From Centropus unirufus (Eukaryota; Chordata; Aves; Cuculiformes; Centropidae), in NCBI GenBank assembly GCA_013397695.1, contig VYZI01000104.1, forward strand, positions 1,907,022 through 1,971,021: a stretch of 64,000 bases of DNA, in the 5' to 3' direction. The notes beneath the pieces are model-generated. The model saw nothing but the letters and a program-made list of their open reading frames with translations. It ran no database searches and was not told where the DNA came from. This document shows positions 1-14,600 of this stretch, in pieces. The first letter of the stretch is position 1. Each line of letters opens with the position of its first letter. Position numbers and translations under genes: made by a program.

Positions 1-2578
1 TTAAATGCTGGAAACCCTCTCTTCTAATGCAGGAAAGAGAACACCTCTAAAGATAGTGGGAGGAGAAAAGCAAGAACAGAGTATTATACATAATTCGACA
101 ATACCTCTGCATCCTTGCTACATGTAGGAAATACTAATAATCAAGATCATTGTTAACAAACTTTAAACAAACAGCTACCCTTACATTTTGAAAAATTTAA
201 AAGACCTAAACCATCATTTTTTAAGTATGTGATAAGACAATTGAACTTTATAGGCTGTAGCAGGAGCCAATTACCTGATTTTTTTTTAACTGAAGTTAAA
301 ACTGAAGAAAGAAGAGAACTGAGATGGCCAAAAGAGTGAACAAAAGAAATGACTAGAGAACTGTTACTTCTTGTAGAAGTTAACAGATATTAAGGACTCT
401 ATGCTTAAGCATAGTTGACTTGGAGAACCAAAAGAGTGCCACTGGTATAAACTACTCCATTAGAATGATAATACTTCAAAGTTTATTAGGCTGAACAGGT
501 CCTCACAGCCAGACTCCATTCACAGTCGTTAGCAACTGAGCTCTATGATAAGCAAACGACGAGAGGAGGAATTACAGAAAGAGGAAAAGAGTTCACAGCT
601 GAATGAAACAGACCTAAATGGAAGGAGTGTAAGTAGGTAGGAAGGAAAGAAGTTGAAAAACAGGAGAGCAAACAAAAAAAAATACAGTTAATAATAAAGG
701 AAAGCAAAGCAAAGGAGAGAGTAAGAACCATTCAGTAATAGTTTTGGTGAGATAATGTGATCAGAAAGCTGATGTGAAAGATAAATATGTATTATTTAAT
801 TATCACTATTTAGAAATGAGGAATATTTGTATATTTTTATTACAATGATTATTTTTAGGGGTAACTCAATTATGTTAATGAAAGATAGTTGACAAAATTT
901 CGTTGTTAAGAATATACTTCAAGCTTTACTCCCTTGAAACTGGACATTTTATGCATTAATAGTAGCCATATACTCCAATTCACATCCAAAATTATGAATG
1001 CTAAATTAGCCACCAGAGGGCACAACCAAACATTGCATGAATGCAATTCTACTGTTTCAATCATAACATTGTCATAATGGTCCTACAAAAGCGACCCAGC
1101 CCCATACACTGTTTTCAGTAAAGGCCAATAGCAGATGCTTCAGAAAGTAAGGGCAGAGAGAACTGGTAGGAGAGAGTCAGCCACCAGACCAAGTGCACCC
1201 AAAGAAGGGAGTTTGGGGTTTGTTTCTTTAGGCTTCAAGTAGTGTCACCTGAACTGCGTTTAGAAATAACAAATGTTAACGCAGCAAAAACTGCCTACAA
1301 AGTAGATCAAAGTAGCTTGTTGAAAGATGAAATGGTGCTTGTTTGCAGAACATTCTGCCTCTCTATGCCAAGAACTTTAAATTAAGCCAGTTAGGAATGC
1401 AATTTGTGTATTCCCAGGATCAGGTCCTAAAGCAACACTGTAATGAGGCCAGCAGTTGCTACTTTTAAAAAGAGCTTTAATATTTTTGTACTGATTCATG
1501 TCCACAGAAAATCTGGCCAGCTTTATTTTCTGCTTTTACAAAGGTACCAGGATTCTAGTACATAGAGTACTACTATCTGTACAGGAATCTAATTTGTTAA
1601 AAATGCAAATCACAAAGTATTTTACAAAGATGTGAACATTTATTCAACTAAGGATCTTAATGAGTTTTTTAACATCTATGCATGCTATGTCAATTGGATC
1701 ATCCTTACCCATTTTCCCTTCTTCTGGTACCAAATCCACTTTCCGAGTTAAGCCACTGTGGATCAGCAATTTCACATTTCAGTTCCACCCCTTGGATGAA
1801 CTCCAAAGCTCCTCTGATAATATAATGTGACTCAGTTCCCCAGACTTATCTTTGTGGAAGCAAAACTTTTGTATAGTCCCATCTCATAAATGTGATCTAT
1901 ATCCTAATGAATTCTTACCACATTTTTCAAGAGGGGAATACAAAATAAATTACTTTTAATGTAAAAAATAATTCAGAGTTAAGAAAAGGATAGTCCATCC
2001 ACAGTAATCTCCCTTTTTTTTTGTTTTAAAGGGAGAATAGATTTCTAAGTCCTTGTATAAAGATGTAAGTCCCCACCATAAGGATAATGCTTTTTAATGC
2101 TGAATACAGGAATTGCCCTTTGATAACTGAGACAATTTAGGTCATCCATCTCAGAAAGACAACTAGGAAAAACAGCAGACAACTATTACTCATATTTACC
2201 TCTTCTCTAAACTTTTTGAAAAATGTGGGAACTGTTAGCAAATTTGAAGAACCATATGAGCCTACAGATCACATTTCCAACTCATTTATACACTTCAAGT
2301 CGCCATTTTGCCTGGTTATTTATTATTATACCACCATGTAGACAGTCACCAGAGTCCTCGATGCACTTGGTATTAGACATAAAAACCCCCAATTACTGAT
2401 TAACTGAGAAAAGGTCCATGATTGAATTTACTATACACAGTATTTTTATCAAAACTGCCAGCAGACTTTTATGTAGTATTTGTATGGGCTGTAATACTGT
2501 CTAGCTATTCATATTTAGATTTAATCATAAGGATTGCTTTTTAATTATTCGTTTACTTAAACGGAAGTTGTGGCTTAC
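1..2578 (-). other. EML6: EML6 intron 15, partial
   Basis: Non-coding, AT-rich sequence with no exon, transposon or structured element that I recognise. The intron's acceptor lies outside the window. Confidence 0.85.
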
Positions 2579-2684
2579 CTGAAAAATCCAGTGCACACAC
2601 TCCCCTCTGATGCTGGCCTTTGAGCAATGATAAACATTTCAGTGTCTGTGTGTCCCAAACATGGATAGCAGCATCTCTCCCAAC
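2579..2684 (-). CDS. EML6: EML6 exon 15 (last exon in window)
   Basis: 106 nt: 35 codons plus one base. Starts VGRDAAIHVWDTQTLKCLSL and ends GVCALDFS, with HVWD as the WD motif. The donor at 2578-2577 reads GTAAGCC. The next exon must start with two bases completing an alanine-type codon and lies below position 1; I found no candidate between 1 and 2578. Confidence 0.95.
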
Positions 2685-5600
2685 CTAAATCAGAGGTTTT
2701 AATCAGAATACCTGCTCACAGAAGTTCAAAGCACATCAATTATCAGTAATTAGCATTATCACATCTTCAAAACTCTCTTGAAGTAAATACTTTTCCCCTT
2801 GAGCTATTTTATGTTTTTCAAGGTCTATTTTCTCTTCAGAGAAATATCAGTAGATATTCTCAAAAACATCAGTATTCAGTATCATATTAACGGCATAATT
2901 GATTGTGATACATGAATAAATATGAATATCCTGAATATATCATACTTAGTACCAGATATCAGCACAGTGCCCAAAATAATAGCCTTTTATCTGAGTAAGG
3001 GTCTCAAATGCTACTACAGTACAAAAATACCAAGACTGACTACTAAAACCCCCAAATCGCCTCAGATGTAGAAAAAAATACATCTCCTGCAATTTACAAA
3101 TTAAAGCAGAAGTTCAAAATGAGATTGGCAGTTTTTCTCTTATATAGGAATAACGTCAATCACCCAAAGTAGTTTCCAGTCCTGTACTCCCCATAAGTTT
3201 GGCAGGGATATAGGAGACAATACACAGCTTACCCGTATTTAGGAGGAAACACTATACTGAAGGACAAAAAGAATCACGTTTTTCCTGATTATATAGTATC
3301 AAAGGAAGTTATTTCCATGTTTCGCTAAGACAATCACTTCTAAATACCCACCTGACCAGTAGCAACGTAGTCTTTCACTGGGTGAATGCTTAGGCTGAGA
3401 ATGTCATCATCATGACCAAGATACAGCCTTTGAGAGTGTTGTTGCCTATTATATACAACAGCTACAGCAGCAATATGATACACCACTTCTCCAGTTTGTG
3501 TGTAGAACAAGTTATTTCGACAGTCATAGCCTCTATAACTGAAGTAAACACCAAACAAATTATATACAGTTTCAAAACTATTCTGCCACTCAGTGTAACA
3601 AATTGTGCAAATAATTTGTGCATTAACGTGAAAAGAGAACAGCTGTGGTATCAACTTCAGCTCAAAGCTAAAAAGCACATAGGCAGAGAAGGAGTATTCC
3701 CACCAACAGCAGGTATTCAGGAATCTTATGGTTTACTTCGCACCTAACTCCTAAAATAGTACTGATTTCACAAAATTTATATAGAATTCATGTGAAACTG
3801 TACATGGATAAGTTTTACAGGGACTTGGATTCAAGCAGAAATCTGTCAGACATTTTTACAAATCGCAGCTATTGTTATAAGATGAAGAGAGAATCTTTCC
3901 TTCAGAAAACATAAGGTGTAGTCAACAACTAGCTTAAAATCTGATTTTATAACAAAAAATGCTACTGCGTTATTTAGTATATGGCTACAGTATTATACCT
4001 TCTCTTGTTCACACAAATGAATGAAAAGAAAATCTATGTCTGATATTTGAAAAATTACCCACAGTTATCGACAAATAAATAAACTGTGGACATGCACTGA
4101 AAAATACTTTGCTAAATGTGCTAATGTTAATCAATTAAAACTGCTAGGATGTTTTAACAATCAGGAAAAAAAAAAGTGTTATCTATTATTACTCTACCCA
4201 TGTATAAACTGCAACTTCAAACTGTCCTCAGGCGCTCGCTCTCTTTTAAGGAAGGACACAGAGTGGTTTTTCTCTTTACTTTGTTGTTTCAGCTGAGGTA
4301 GGTCTTCTTTGTAAACCTGAAGAACAATTATAAAAATTAATTGCACATCTCCAGTTTTTCAAATATTTGTATTTATGCATGAAAGTGACTTACTTTTAGG
4401 TAATACAATTCAATGTATGTTAAAGTGATATAAGTCAGTATAAGTCAGAGTAAGTCACTATCCCTCCCTACAGAATTTCAGGTAATTATAAATATTTTTT
4501 AAACAATGAAGTCCCCTGACATGTTAGTGACCCAGAACATTATTCCGGAGTAGCAGTGGAAGAAGGTATTTTTCTATATGATTCAAGTGTCACTGAGTAA
4601 AAAGTAATTTAAATATTGACTGGAACTCCTTAACTATCTTTTTAACTTCAAATGTGCTTCAATGTACATGCTCAAATCTGAACATAATGGATTAGTTCTA
4701 TATAGGGATTATGGTGAAATATACAGGAACCAAAAGCACTTAAAAGATTTGCCAACGTGTTCAGAATCCTGAAGTAGAATTACAGCTCTGTAAACACACT
4801 AAAGGCAAAATACTATATATTAAAATCTTTCAGAAATGCTGAAATTCTGTGTAGCTGCTAAAGATGTTTGAAGCATCTTTAAATCTGGGGCACCAAACAA
4901 AATTCATTATAATGCTGAAATGGAATTTTAGTCTGCTTGCTGTGCCTACATCTCTTGGACTTCGCAAAATGACAATGAAATTGCCATTCCCACCTACCTG
5001 ACTGCAAAGATAGCGTACTAGATTTTTACTAGAAAGCTGTTCCTATAATTTAAGCTGAGCAAATAGAGCATTAACATATTATGCCTGTCACTAGTATGTA
5101 TTGCACTTTATCCTGAGTGTTCTCATCCATTTACGCTTGCTCCTCAGTGACTCCTACCAACGAAACAGAATACTGCGACTATCATTTTCTAATCCATTTC
5201 AAAATCTAGAACCCTCTATACTGCCTCATCCCTAATGTTAAAAAAAAAACCCCAAACAACAACCCTAACCGCAATTCTCAAAATAAAACTAATGTTCTTG
5301 TTTCCATGTGCTTTTGTAAATAATTTCCTTTAACAAAATGTAAAGTGCAGCTTATACTTGGGGTTGTCTGACACTTTCTATAAAAAGACTGTATATTAAG
5401 TTGCTTCTAGCTTTTTCATGCACTGATGTCTCTGGAATATTGTTATTTAAGTGCCTACAACTATTTTTTTACTTTTTTTTTTTAAACCCTGACGTCTTTT
5501 TTGACACACAGACAGCATGGAGGAGGATGCTATCTGATTTGAATACAGATGGAAAATCAGGAGATGGAAGAGGACAGGAGGAGGAGGACAGCACAAGAAC

Positions 5601-8600
5601 TCCAGTGAGACTTGGAGTAAAAGAGGGGAAAGAGAAAATTTGCAGAACTTCTGTTTCATTTAGCAAACACAATTGATGTCTGTTCTAAAGAGGTAAAATA
5701 AGCTGTTGGCACAAAAACCGATGTCATTTATTGAAGAATCTAGAAAGTGAGGTGAAAAGACAAAGGATAGTCCTTTGGAACATCAGAAGTGATCCTTCCA
5801 CACCGTAGAAAGCAGCTCTATGTCAGCCATTAAATCCCTCAAAACAACTTTAATCAAGTTTATTGTCTTTTTTCCACACATTGTATGAGATCCCAGTTTG
5901 GGTCTGAGGAAGTTCTGACCTTTCCCCGTTGCAATTGATAAGGTAACATGACAAGGTGGCAACTAATATTCTATTCACAACGACAACAGCCCCTGAAAAT
6001 CAGGTCCTACGTATGTTTATACAGAAGCAGACATGGGAAAACAGCAGAATTTGATATTTATGTTCCTTTTCCTTCAAAACAAGGATAATCACACCCTCCC
6101 ACATCAGATTGTTATGGACAACAGCATTACCAAAGCACTCAGTATCATGAATGGAGTAGAAAGAACTACAAAGAATATAATTCTGTCTTCAGAGGCACGT
6201 TCAAGCAGTGTGCAACAAAGACATGGAAGTGTTTGATGAATGGAAAATGATTGAATAGTATTCTTGTTAGGTAAGAACTAAATATCCCATACACCAAAAG
6301 AAGAAGTAGTCCTGCAGAAATGTGTAATTATAATCCATGGAAATCCAGGGCACATTTATGTTTTACTGGGGCATTTTCTAGATGTTGTACAACTTTGTGA
6401 CTTGAATAATGTTTTATAACATAGTAGTGTGGTTGCAAATTGTTGCGATGCAGGTTGGGTGAAACTTCATGTCACGGAGCAGTTGCTGCTTTGTAAAAGA
6501 AGGGGATCCAAGAGCTGAGCATGATAACAAGGCCAGCCAAGAGAGTGCCTTCACAGGGAGGGGCACAGACCCACAGAGCCTGAGTGACATGAGCACAGCA
6601 GATTTGGCGACCGTAACCAAGTTCTGTAAGTAGTCCTGATCACCAGGCAAGCCCATAGTGATAAAGCGTAAGTCAACTCCAAAAGATTGGTTTAAAGTAT
6701 TGAATAGCATACTATCACTCCTGAAAAAAAATCAATGCAGTAAACAATACTTCATTTGTTTCCTTGTTGCATGAAAGCAATCTGTCTGAGAATATATTTG
6801 TACTGAAACAGAAAAATCCTAAGTGTATTAAGTGATTATTAGAGACAGATTTTACTTGGTTCCCACAAACACGCGCCATTCTAACTCTTAGACTTTGTTG
6901 TCCTTCAGAATTAAAAAGAATCTGTCACAAATAAATGTATTGTACAGGCTTCACACTCATTCTGAGAATGTGAAGAAGTCATACAATTCCATGAGCTGCA
7001 TTGTGCAAACTGTGATTCTAAATCTGATAAGACTGAAGCCTTCTTTAACACCTATCATGGGAATGGGAATAACAATGAGCTCTCACAAAATCCTGATTAA
7101 ATTTGTGCTTTTAAAGATATATTCAGTATTCCTATACATATAGTAGCATATACACCAATGTTTTTCTCCAAACCCACTTAAATTCCCATTTCCAGCCTAA
7201 AGCAAACTCTCTTTTATACACATATTGGTTGTGCAGTCAGCTGAATACTGTCAAAATAATCTTCGTAGAGTAGACTGATAAATTAGCCGCAAACCATCTT
7301 TACTGAATAGTCATGATAAACTGTCAGGTAACTGCGCAGTCTGTTAATTTTACTCACTTGGCGATCATAGTTGATTTGAGCTTCCTGCTCAATATCAGAA
7401 TCTAATTCTGGCACATCAGATAAATCCGAATCTGATTCTTCACTGTAGGAATCCACACCACCCTCTGCATTACAAACAATAACCCCGTTAACATGTTGAA
7501 CACATCTCTTTTTGTATAATGTAGACTATATGTAAAGCAGTATTCAAGAACTTTGTGAACTTAAGCAGCTTGTAAAAACCACTTGGCCTGAATGAATGTG
7601 TTGGGTTTCATTTCTCTTTCAGTGCCAGGGTGGGAAGGTGGCAGAGAGTAACTGAGTAGTTACAGTACATTTCTGTCACCTGAGAGAATATTCTTAACAG
7701 GCTTTGGAGAAAATATATCGAAATGGTAAATAAAAACTTCACCGTGTTTAAAGTTCTGCTGTAAAGTAAGTATTTTACCAAATCATGCAGGCATATGGAG
7801 AAATTTTACCCTTTTGCTGAAGAGAATCCAATATTCAGCAGCTGCAACTATGTAGTTCCTATGGGTTTTGAGGAATATTCAAAGTATTATGAATATAAAA
7901 AGAAAAAATGTTCTAAAGTATAGCTATCATATATATGTGTGAAATCACATTGAAAAGAAAATTGATTCAATTGATGCATAGTTAGATTTCTGAATGCAAG
8001 CTAGATGGCTACTTTTGAAAATTTAATTTGATCCAGTAATCTCCATCTAAATATTTTGGGGTTTTTTTTTTTTTTACATACTTCAATGAATATTATCCAT
8101 GTAATCCTACACGTACAATACTGCAGACTGTGGAAGAATTTTTAATGTACCTTGCCCGAAAACAAATGGTTGTCTATGAAAGAAAAATGTCCCAAACATG
8201 ATGAGTATAGGTAATTCCAGGGAATTAAAATAAAAATATTTCCTATTAATTCAATAAAAGCTTTTCTATCCGTGCTGCATTCTATCCTGATTTCAGTAAG
8301 TACTTCCAAAGAGATGATTTTTACCTTGTGGAGATGTTTCAAGGATGCCATTTGTTATCCCTTCAGGAACAAATCGCCACTGAAAAACAGAGTGATCAGC
8401 ACCTCCTGTACTTAAAACCCACTGAAAATCATGGGACCAACGGACATTGGTTACATGTGCTGAGTGGCCAACATATTTTCTAAATTTAGCTCCTAAAAAT
8501 AAAAAATAGAAGAAAAGAAATTGACATTGTAACTAATAGTTAGGCTTTTAATGGAAACATAGTCTAAACACTCTTATAAAAAATGGAAACAAAAATTACT

Positions 8601-11600
8601 TAAATGCCTCTTGCTATTCTGATACTAAGAGTAATTATAATACAAAAATAAATGGCATAAATAATATGATTTATATGTTCAGTTCAGTTTTCTGAATAGT
8701 ACATAAATCTCGGCAGGAATTACCATATAAACATAGGGTTTAAGTTTCACCTTTAAGGTCATTACTGCTAATGTGAACTATACACAGGTATTATGTATTG
8801 CACTATACACATGAATTCAAATTCACTACCAGGAAACACACTGACATGGTATCAAAGTAAATACTGCAATCTTCAGAAATACAAAACACTGTCTTACCTT
8901 TCTTTAGGCAAGGAAATCTGAATAATTTTACCAGTCCAAAATCATCTCCAGTCACTAGCACTGAGCTGTTGTAATTTCCATCCACAGAGTTGACATCTGT
9001 AATGTTTGTATATTTTGGCCAAATTCCATTCACTTCAGATCCTATCACACAGGTCCATGAGGCCCAATGAATTCCTTTGATCTCATCTTTGCTAGTTAGA
9101 TGCTTCCCAGCTGAAAATATACAAGTGAATAATCCGTTTAATTATTTGTTTTCCAGGAAACTCCATTTATTTTCATCACTTTTATCAGTGTATTCTTATT
9201 GACATTGAAAGACTAATCTCAAGAAATTATAGAGTCTCAATTTTACTTTATACTAGTATAATGGCATATTTGTGGTATTTGATGACAATACTCATTTTGG
9301 AAGTTCTAATGCAGCTGCACATAAAAACGCTAAAACCATAAAAAAGTGGGAAAACATTAAATATTTATGTAAGTTCCAGTCAAGAAACTCCACTAAAAGG
9401 TGCACTATTGATACAATATTTTTCTTGTTTTCTTCAAATTAACAGTGAGGTTTACTTGTTCATAGCACGAGTCACCTGTAAACTTACATGGCATCTTGTA
9501 GAACAGCCTTTCTCCTGCACCATCATTGGTTTGCAAGAATTTACTATCCACAGACCAGTCAATATGAGTAATAAAACTAGAAGATTTGTTGCATTCTCCT
9601 GTTTTTTTGTATCGCTGGGCAACTGCATAGATGTCCACTGGGCCATCGTTAGAGCCCACAGCAAGGTAAGAGCCATCTGGTGAAAATTTCATTTCATGGA
9701 TTACTTCTTTTCGGTCTTTAATATGAACTACCTCTGTCATATCCCTGCAAGAACCAATGGCGAAAATGTGAACTATAAACTTGTGAGAATACAATCTACA
9801 AAATTTTAAAGCAAATATGAAGATAGACACACTGAATAATTTGTATAACAAAAAGCACATTTCACGAAAATATCCCCCTTTTTTTGAGACGCTCCCATTG
9901 CTTTCATTGGCTATAAGCCTACTTCTAAACCAAAAGGTAGAAACAACTTACCTCACATGTCAAGGACACTCTTCATTATGTTCGCCTAATATTAGCTGTA
10001 AAACAGTTGTCTGACCTAAACAAGTCTAGATACATTTTTTTAACATGAAAAAGAGGTCCATCTAAAGAGGGATTATTCTGTCTCTCACAAGACCATATCA
10101 GGATGGCCTTTGGGAGATACCCATTTCTCCATGCTGACTCTTTGGGGGAGAGAGGCAAACTGTTCAGATTACAGGCAAATAATTAGACTGGCAAAGTTAG
10201 ATGTCCTTAATCCCATATGCCATGACCTGTTAGCTACAGCTTTTGGGGTTCAGCACCAGCACCACCATCGTCCACCAGTACAAAACCAGAGAATTGACAA
10301 TACCTTGCACGTTGCTTTGACAAAACAGCAATATAGCCTAGTTTAAAAAAAATAAATAATCAAATTCTTCCCTATGAAATTCCATTTGGAGCAAAATTTG
10401 CAGTGGTAGTGAATGCACACAAAATTTTTGCAAGTTGGCTTCCCAAAATTCTTTCATTATGAAAAAAACATAAATAAGTAAATAAAACAAATAAATTAGT
10501 TGACTGACCAATAAGCCAAATTTCAGTGCTGTTCATTTTGTATTTACAAAGAAAATCCATATCACTTGACTGATTTGGGCTGTAAGGAAAAATTGTGAGG
10601 AAGTATCTTCTGCATATGTCACATTGTATTCCTCTCCATTTTAAACTTTTAAAATATTTTTTTCCAAATTCTACTTTAATTAATTACTGCCTGTTGCATC
10701 CAATTTATGAAAATACTAATAATTTAATTGAAAAACAATAAATGTTGCTAATATATTTTAGAAATTTTGCTATGCAGTATTTTTAAAAGCAGAGAATATT
10801 CGGTAACTGAAGACAGACATTTCTGGGAGATGCTGACATGAATGGAAAGGTTAATATCACAGATGATCACCATCTTAATAAAAACCGATCAGGATAATTT
10901 TGTTGGCAGTTTCTCTTAAAATGATGAAACACAAAATGTCAATAACAATAGAAATTTTGTTGTTAAAGTTCTTATTCATAGTAATTTTTTTACTTCAAAT
11001 TTTGTTTTGGAAAAATAAATATTCTTATCTGTGCCTTATTACTGAAAACAGGTAACAGTGGTAGATACTGCTACTGAGAAGAACACCTAATTCTCTGGAT
11101 TATTTAATAGATTCAGATCCTTCCTGGCCAAGAAAAAGAAGAATAATGATTCAATGCCACTGAATAAATGATGCAAAAAATGCCCACAATACACAATGCC
11201 ATTGTCCAGTTTTCCTGGGTCACTGGCTACAGATTTGTTACCCTGTCAGCAGTTCTGCTACAGAAAAGGAACAGATGGAAAAGCAATTGCATCCAGGGCC
11301 TTACATGAGGGTGCTGCCACTCTTTCAGGAATAATGCTAGGTTTATCATTATCAGTCTCCATTAGTATGTTTATGAATAAAATTAGGTATCAGGCAAATT
11401 AGCAAAGACAGACAAAGAAAATTAACATTAGAAAAATACTAGTCTTTGAAAAGGATTTTAAATTAACATGAACAGATCACTTAAATTTTGTTAAAGCCAT
11501 TAGAGGAGTACCTTACAGGCATTTTCACATTTCTTTCATCAGTGACAGGCTTTTCCCGCCTATCAGCTAGTAGTTTAAAGTATTTTAAATACATGCTTAC

Positions 11601-14600
11601 TAAAAATCAGAGTAACATTAAGGAGGCGATGAACTCCCAAGTATCAATTAAAATAACTTATATCCTTTGAAATCATACTATTTTGTTTGGCTATTTCACT
11701 CTATGCCCGATTTTATGTGTTATTTGCTTTGGCTTGTTTTCCTTAATAGCATTCCAAAACAGAAAATGCCTAATCTACAAGATCCATTCCTGCAAAAAAA
11801 GACTCGTCATCTAATACCAAAGGAAGAACTCACATATATTTTGCAAATGCTTAAAAATGTGTCCCAATCATTGATTGTTTTACCTGGTATCCATTCTTGT
11901 ACACATCAGGAAATGAACTACATGATCAAAGAGATCTCTCTCAAAACTGTTATGTCTGTTATGCACAACTCTTTAAAATATCTATATAATTTTAGATTGA
12001 ATAAAGAGAAAAGCCAAAATTGAAAATCTTAAATTTTATCGATTATATTACTGAGAGCAAATATTCTCAATTAAATAAAGCATAGGTTTTCTCCTCATTG
12101 TCAAACTACCATCTTATAAAATACCAAGTGATATTATGGAAGTATATACTCAGTTTTTACTCTCTGTTTCTGATAGAATGGCAGATTTTTTTTTTCTTTT
12201 CATAGAAATAAAGACTTTACAGTATGATCTTGAGTTACTCAGGAGAAAAACTAAAGTGAGAAACTAATTTAAGATTTTCTCATCTCACCTTACTCGAAGA
12301 ACAATGAAGGAGCCATCCTTCATTCCAAGCGCTAACTGTGATCCATCAGGACTGAAAGACACACTCCGCACCGCTTCTTCCATATTACAACGAGCTATCA
12401 AGGCATGGTCAGCAAGACTCCATAATCTGCATCAAGGGACATTGAAAACAGTTGCAGATTTTTCCTGACTGCACAATATTTCAATATCATCAAGAGTAAA
12501 AATAAAAAAGCCTAACTCAATTGGTTATTTGCATGCACAGCTTGTATTAAGATTTTAGAATGTATTGACTTACTTTCCAACCATGGAATGAAGATAAATT
12601 TGCTGACTTGAGCTTATAGACTTATAGAAATTCAGTTTTTAACACAAAACTTCTTATCAATCTAGAAGAGAAAGGGTGTGTACAGTGACTGCCTGAATCA
12701 CTAAAGGGACACAGAATTTTCCAACAGTGGCACCAAATGTCTTGGGAAATATCAAATGAAGCTGTCAGGCACGTTCAAGGTGTTCCAGGTTCAAAATTCT
12801 TTCAAAATAAAGGAGTTTTTATGGTTCCCAGTTCTATCATGGATGGCACCTCAGACCTGAGCACAGATCCATGATACCAGAAGAGAAAATGGGGAGAAGC
12901 TAAAATAGAAATGGCATCTTTGACAGAATTACCCTAGATGAATAATAAAAAAAAAAGGCATTTTTTACTGACAGAAAGGGTCAATGCAGATCAGACTGAA
13001 ATTTTCACTGAAAACAAAAGCAATACTCAGAGAGCATAAACATTCCAACTATGGGAAAAATCTTGTCATGAGCCTGAATAAACTAGTAGACAAAATTGCA
13101 TACCAATTAGCTAATTTGAATATTTAAAATACAAATAACCTACCAATAAATTACTCCATAAGACAGAACAAAGCAAACAATGTACCTATATTTTTAAGAA
13201 GGAACGGAGGGGGTTTCCCAGATCATACAAGCTGGTTAAGCAGATCTCAGTAGCACGCAAGATTTAGGAAAAAAACTTCAAAAAGAATAATTAAAAGTAT
13301 GGAAGAAAGTTCATAAAAGACCTTTTGGGGTAGAAAAATTAAGTCAGCAATACCCAACTATCTTTATTTTGAGGATAGTGTTGTAAATGTAATGCGTTTG
13401 TAAAAGATTTATAAAATAGTCAAAATACTTGAGTAGTGGCATATGTGATTATTGGCTAAACTCAAGAAAATGAAAATTTATACAAGAACTGTAAGGTGAT
13501 ACTGGATGAAGTTTTACAGCGTGCTTTACAGAAAGAAACAATTAAGCTAGATGGAAGATACTACTGCGGTTTCTAGGTACGAGCTTTGAAATAGTAACAT
13601 TTAATATTTTCACTAAAGACACTGGCACAAAAGATGAGAATGCTAATGAGATTTGCTATGGATGGCAAGCTGGGAGGCACTGTGAGCCCAGAGATGGATT
13701 TATCATATTGGAAGAAACAGAGATTTCTTGATGACGAAACAAATAAACACGGAATTAAATTTAGTCAAAGCCCACGCTTTTGTACCCTTATGTCTAACGC
13801 CATGCTGCAAGATCGAAACACAAGAGAAAGCAGCAAAAGAAGTCAGATCTCACACTGTTTTTCATTTATAGAATGACTAGATTCATGAGTGAGCTGCAGG
13901 CAGGAAAATTGAAACTTGATCCTAAAATATATCCTGGGTGTTATTCCAGAAGGTACATAAAAACAATAGCACACAACACAGTGACCTCAATTGGCATGTT
14001 CTTTACAAATTATTTCAAGAAATCAGAATAAAAACAGCAAAGATGCAGCAAAGGATTATTAGGATGGGTAAGAGAATGAAGACTGTAAGAGACTGAAGAC
14101 CAAAAGAGTTTAATTTCCATACCTTAGCGAAACAAGGACAGGGAAGGGATAGTATTGCTTCCAAAAATACATCAGTAGGATAAATGTCAAAGAAGGAGAA
14201 AAAGTTACGTTGAAAGACCATGTTGGCATTAGAATGGCACAAACAGAACATTGAAAATCACCTGAAAAGAAGGTTTCTGAGTACCCCAGTAGCAGCAATA
14301 TTTAGATACAGCCTTGAAGTAGAGTAACAGGAGAAACAAATAAAGCTTGATAAATTTAGTAAAAGGGTTATAGAATTTGACTGCCTGCATTGAGAAAGAA
14401 ACCCTTTGGGCCTTTTTAGGTTAATGTTATTAGGATCAGACTAGAATAAACAACCCTGAATGATACTGGTTTCCTCTTAGGCTGAGAGAATTCAGGGATA
14501 AGATAGAACCTGAAACGGGTTCTCTGTGGAAAAAAATGGAAAGTACCATTTCCTGGTGAAAAAAAACAGTGGATGTGGAATGCTAAAACTATTTTCAAAG

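Noticed and set aside
8119..8135. Third copy of the 40.2/42.3 kb repeat, based on GCAGACTGTGG
   Set aside because: Only about ten bases match and the flanks do not align.
9405..9860. 151-codon minus-strand open frame as a single coding unit
   Set aside because: It contains exon 9 but reads through into both introns; splice sites at 9744 and 9488 and phase continuity with exons 8 and 10 define the true exon.
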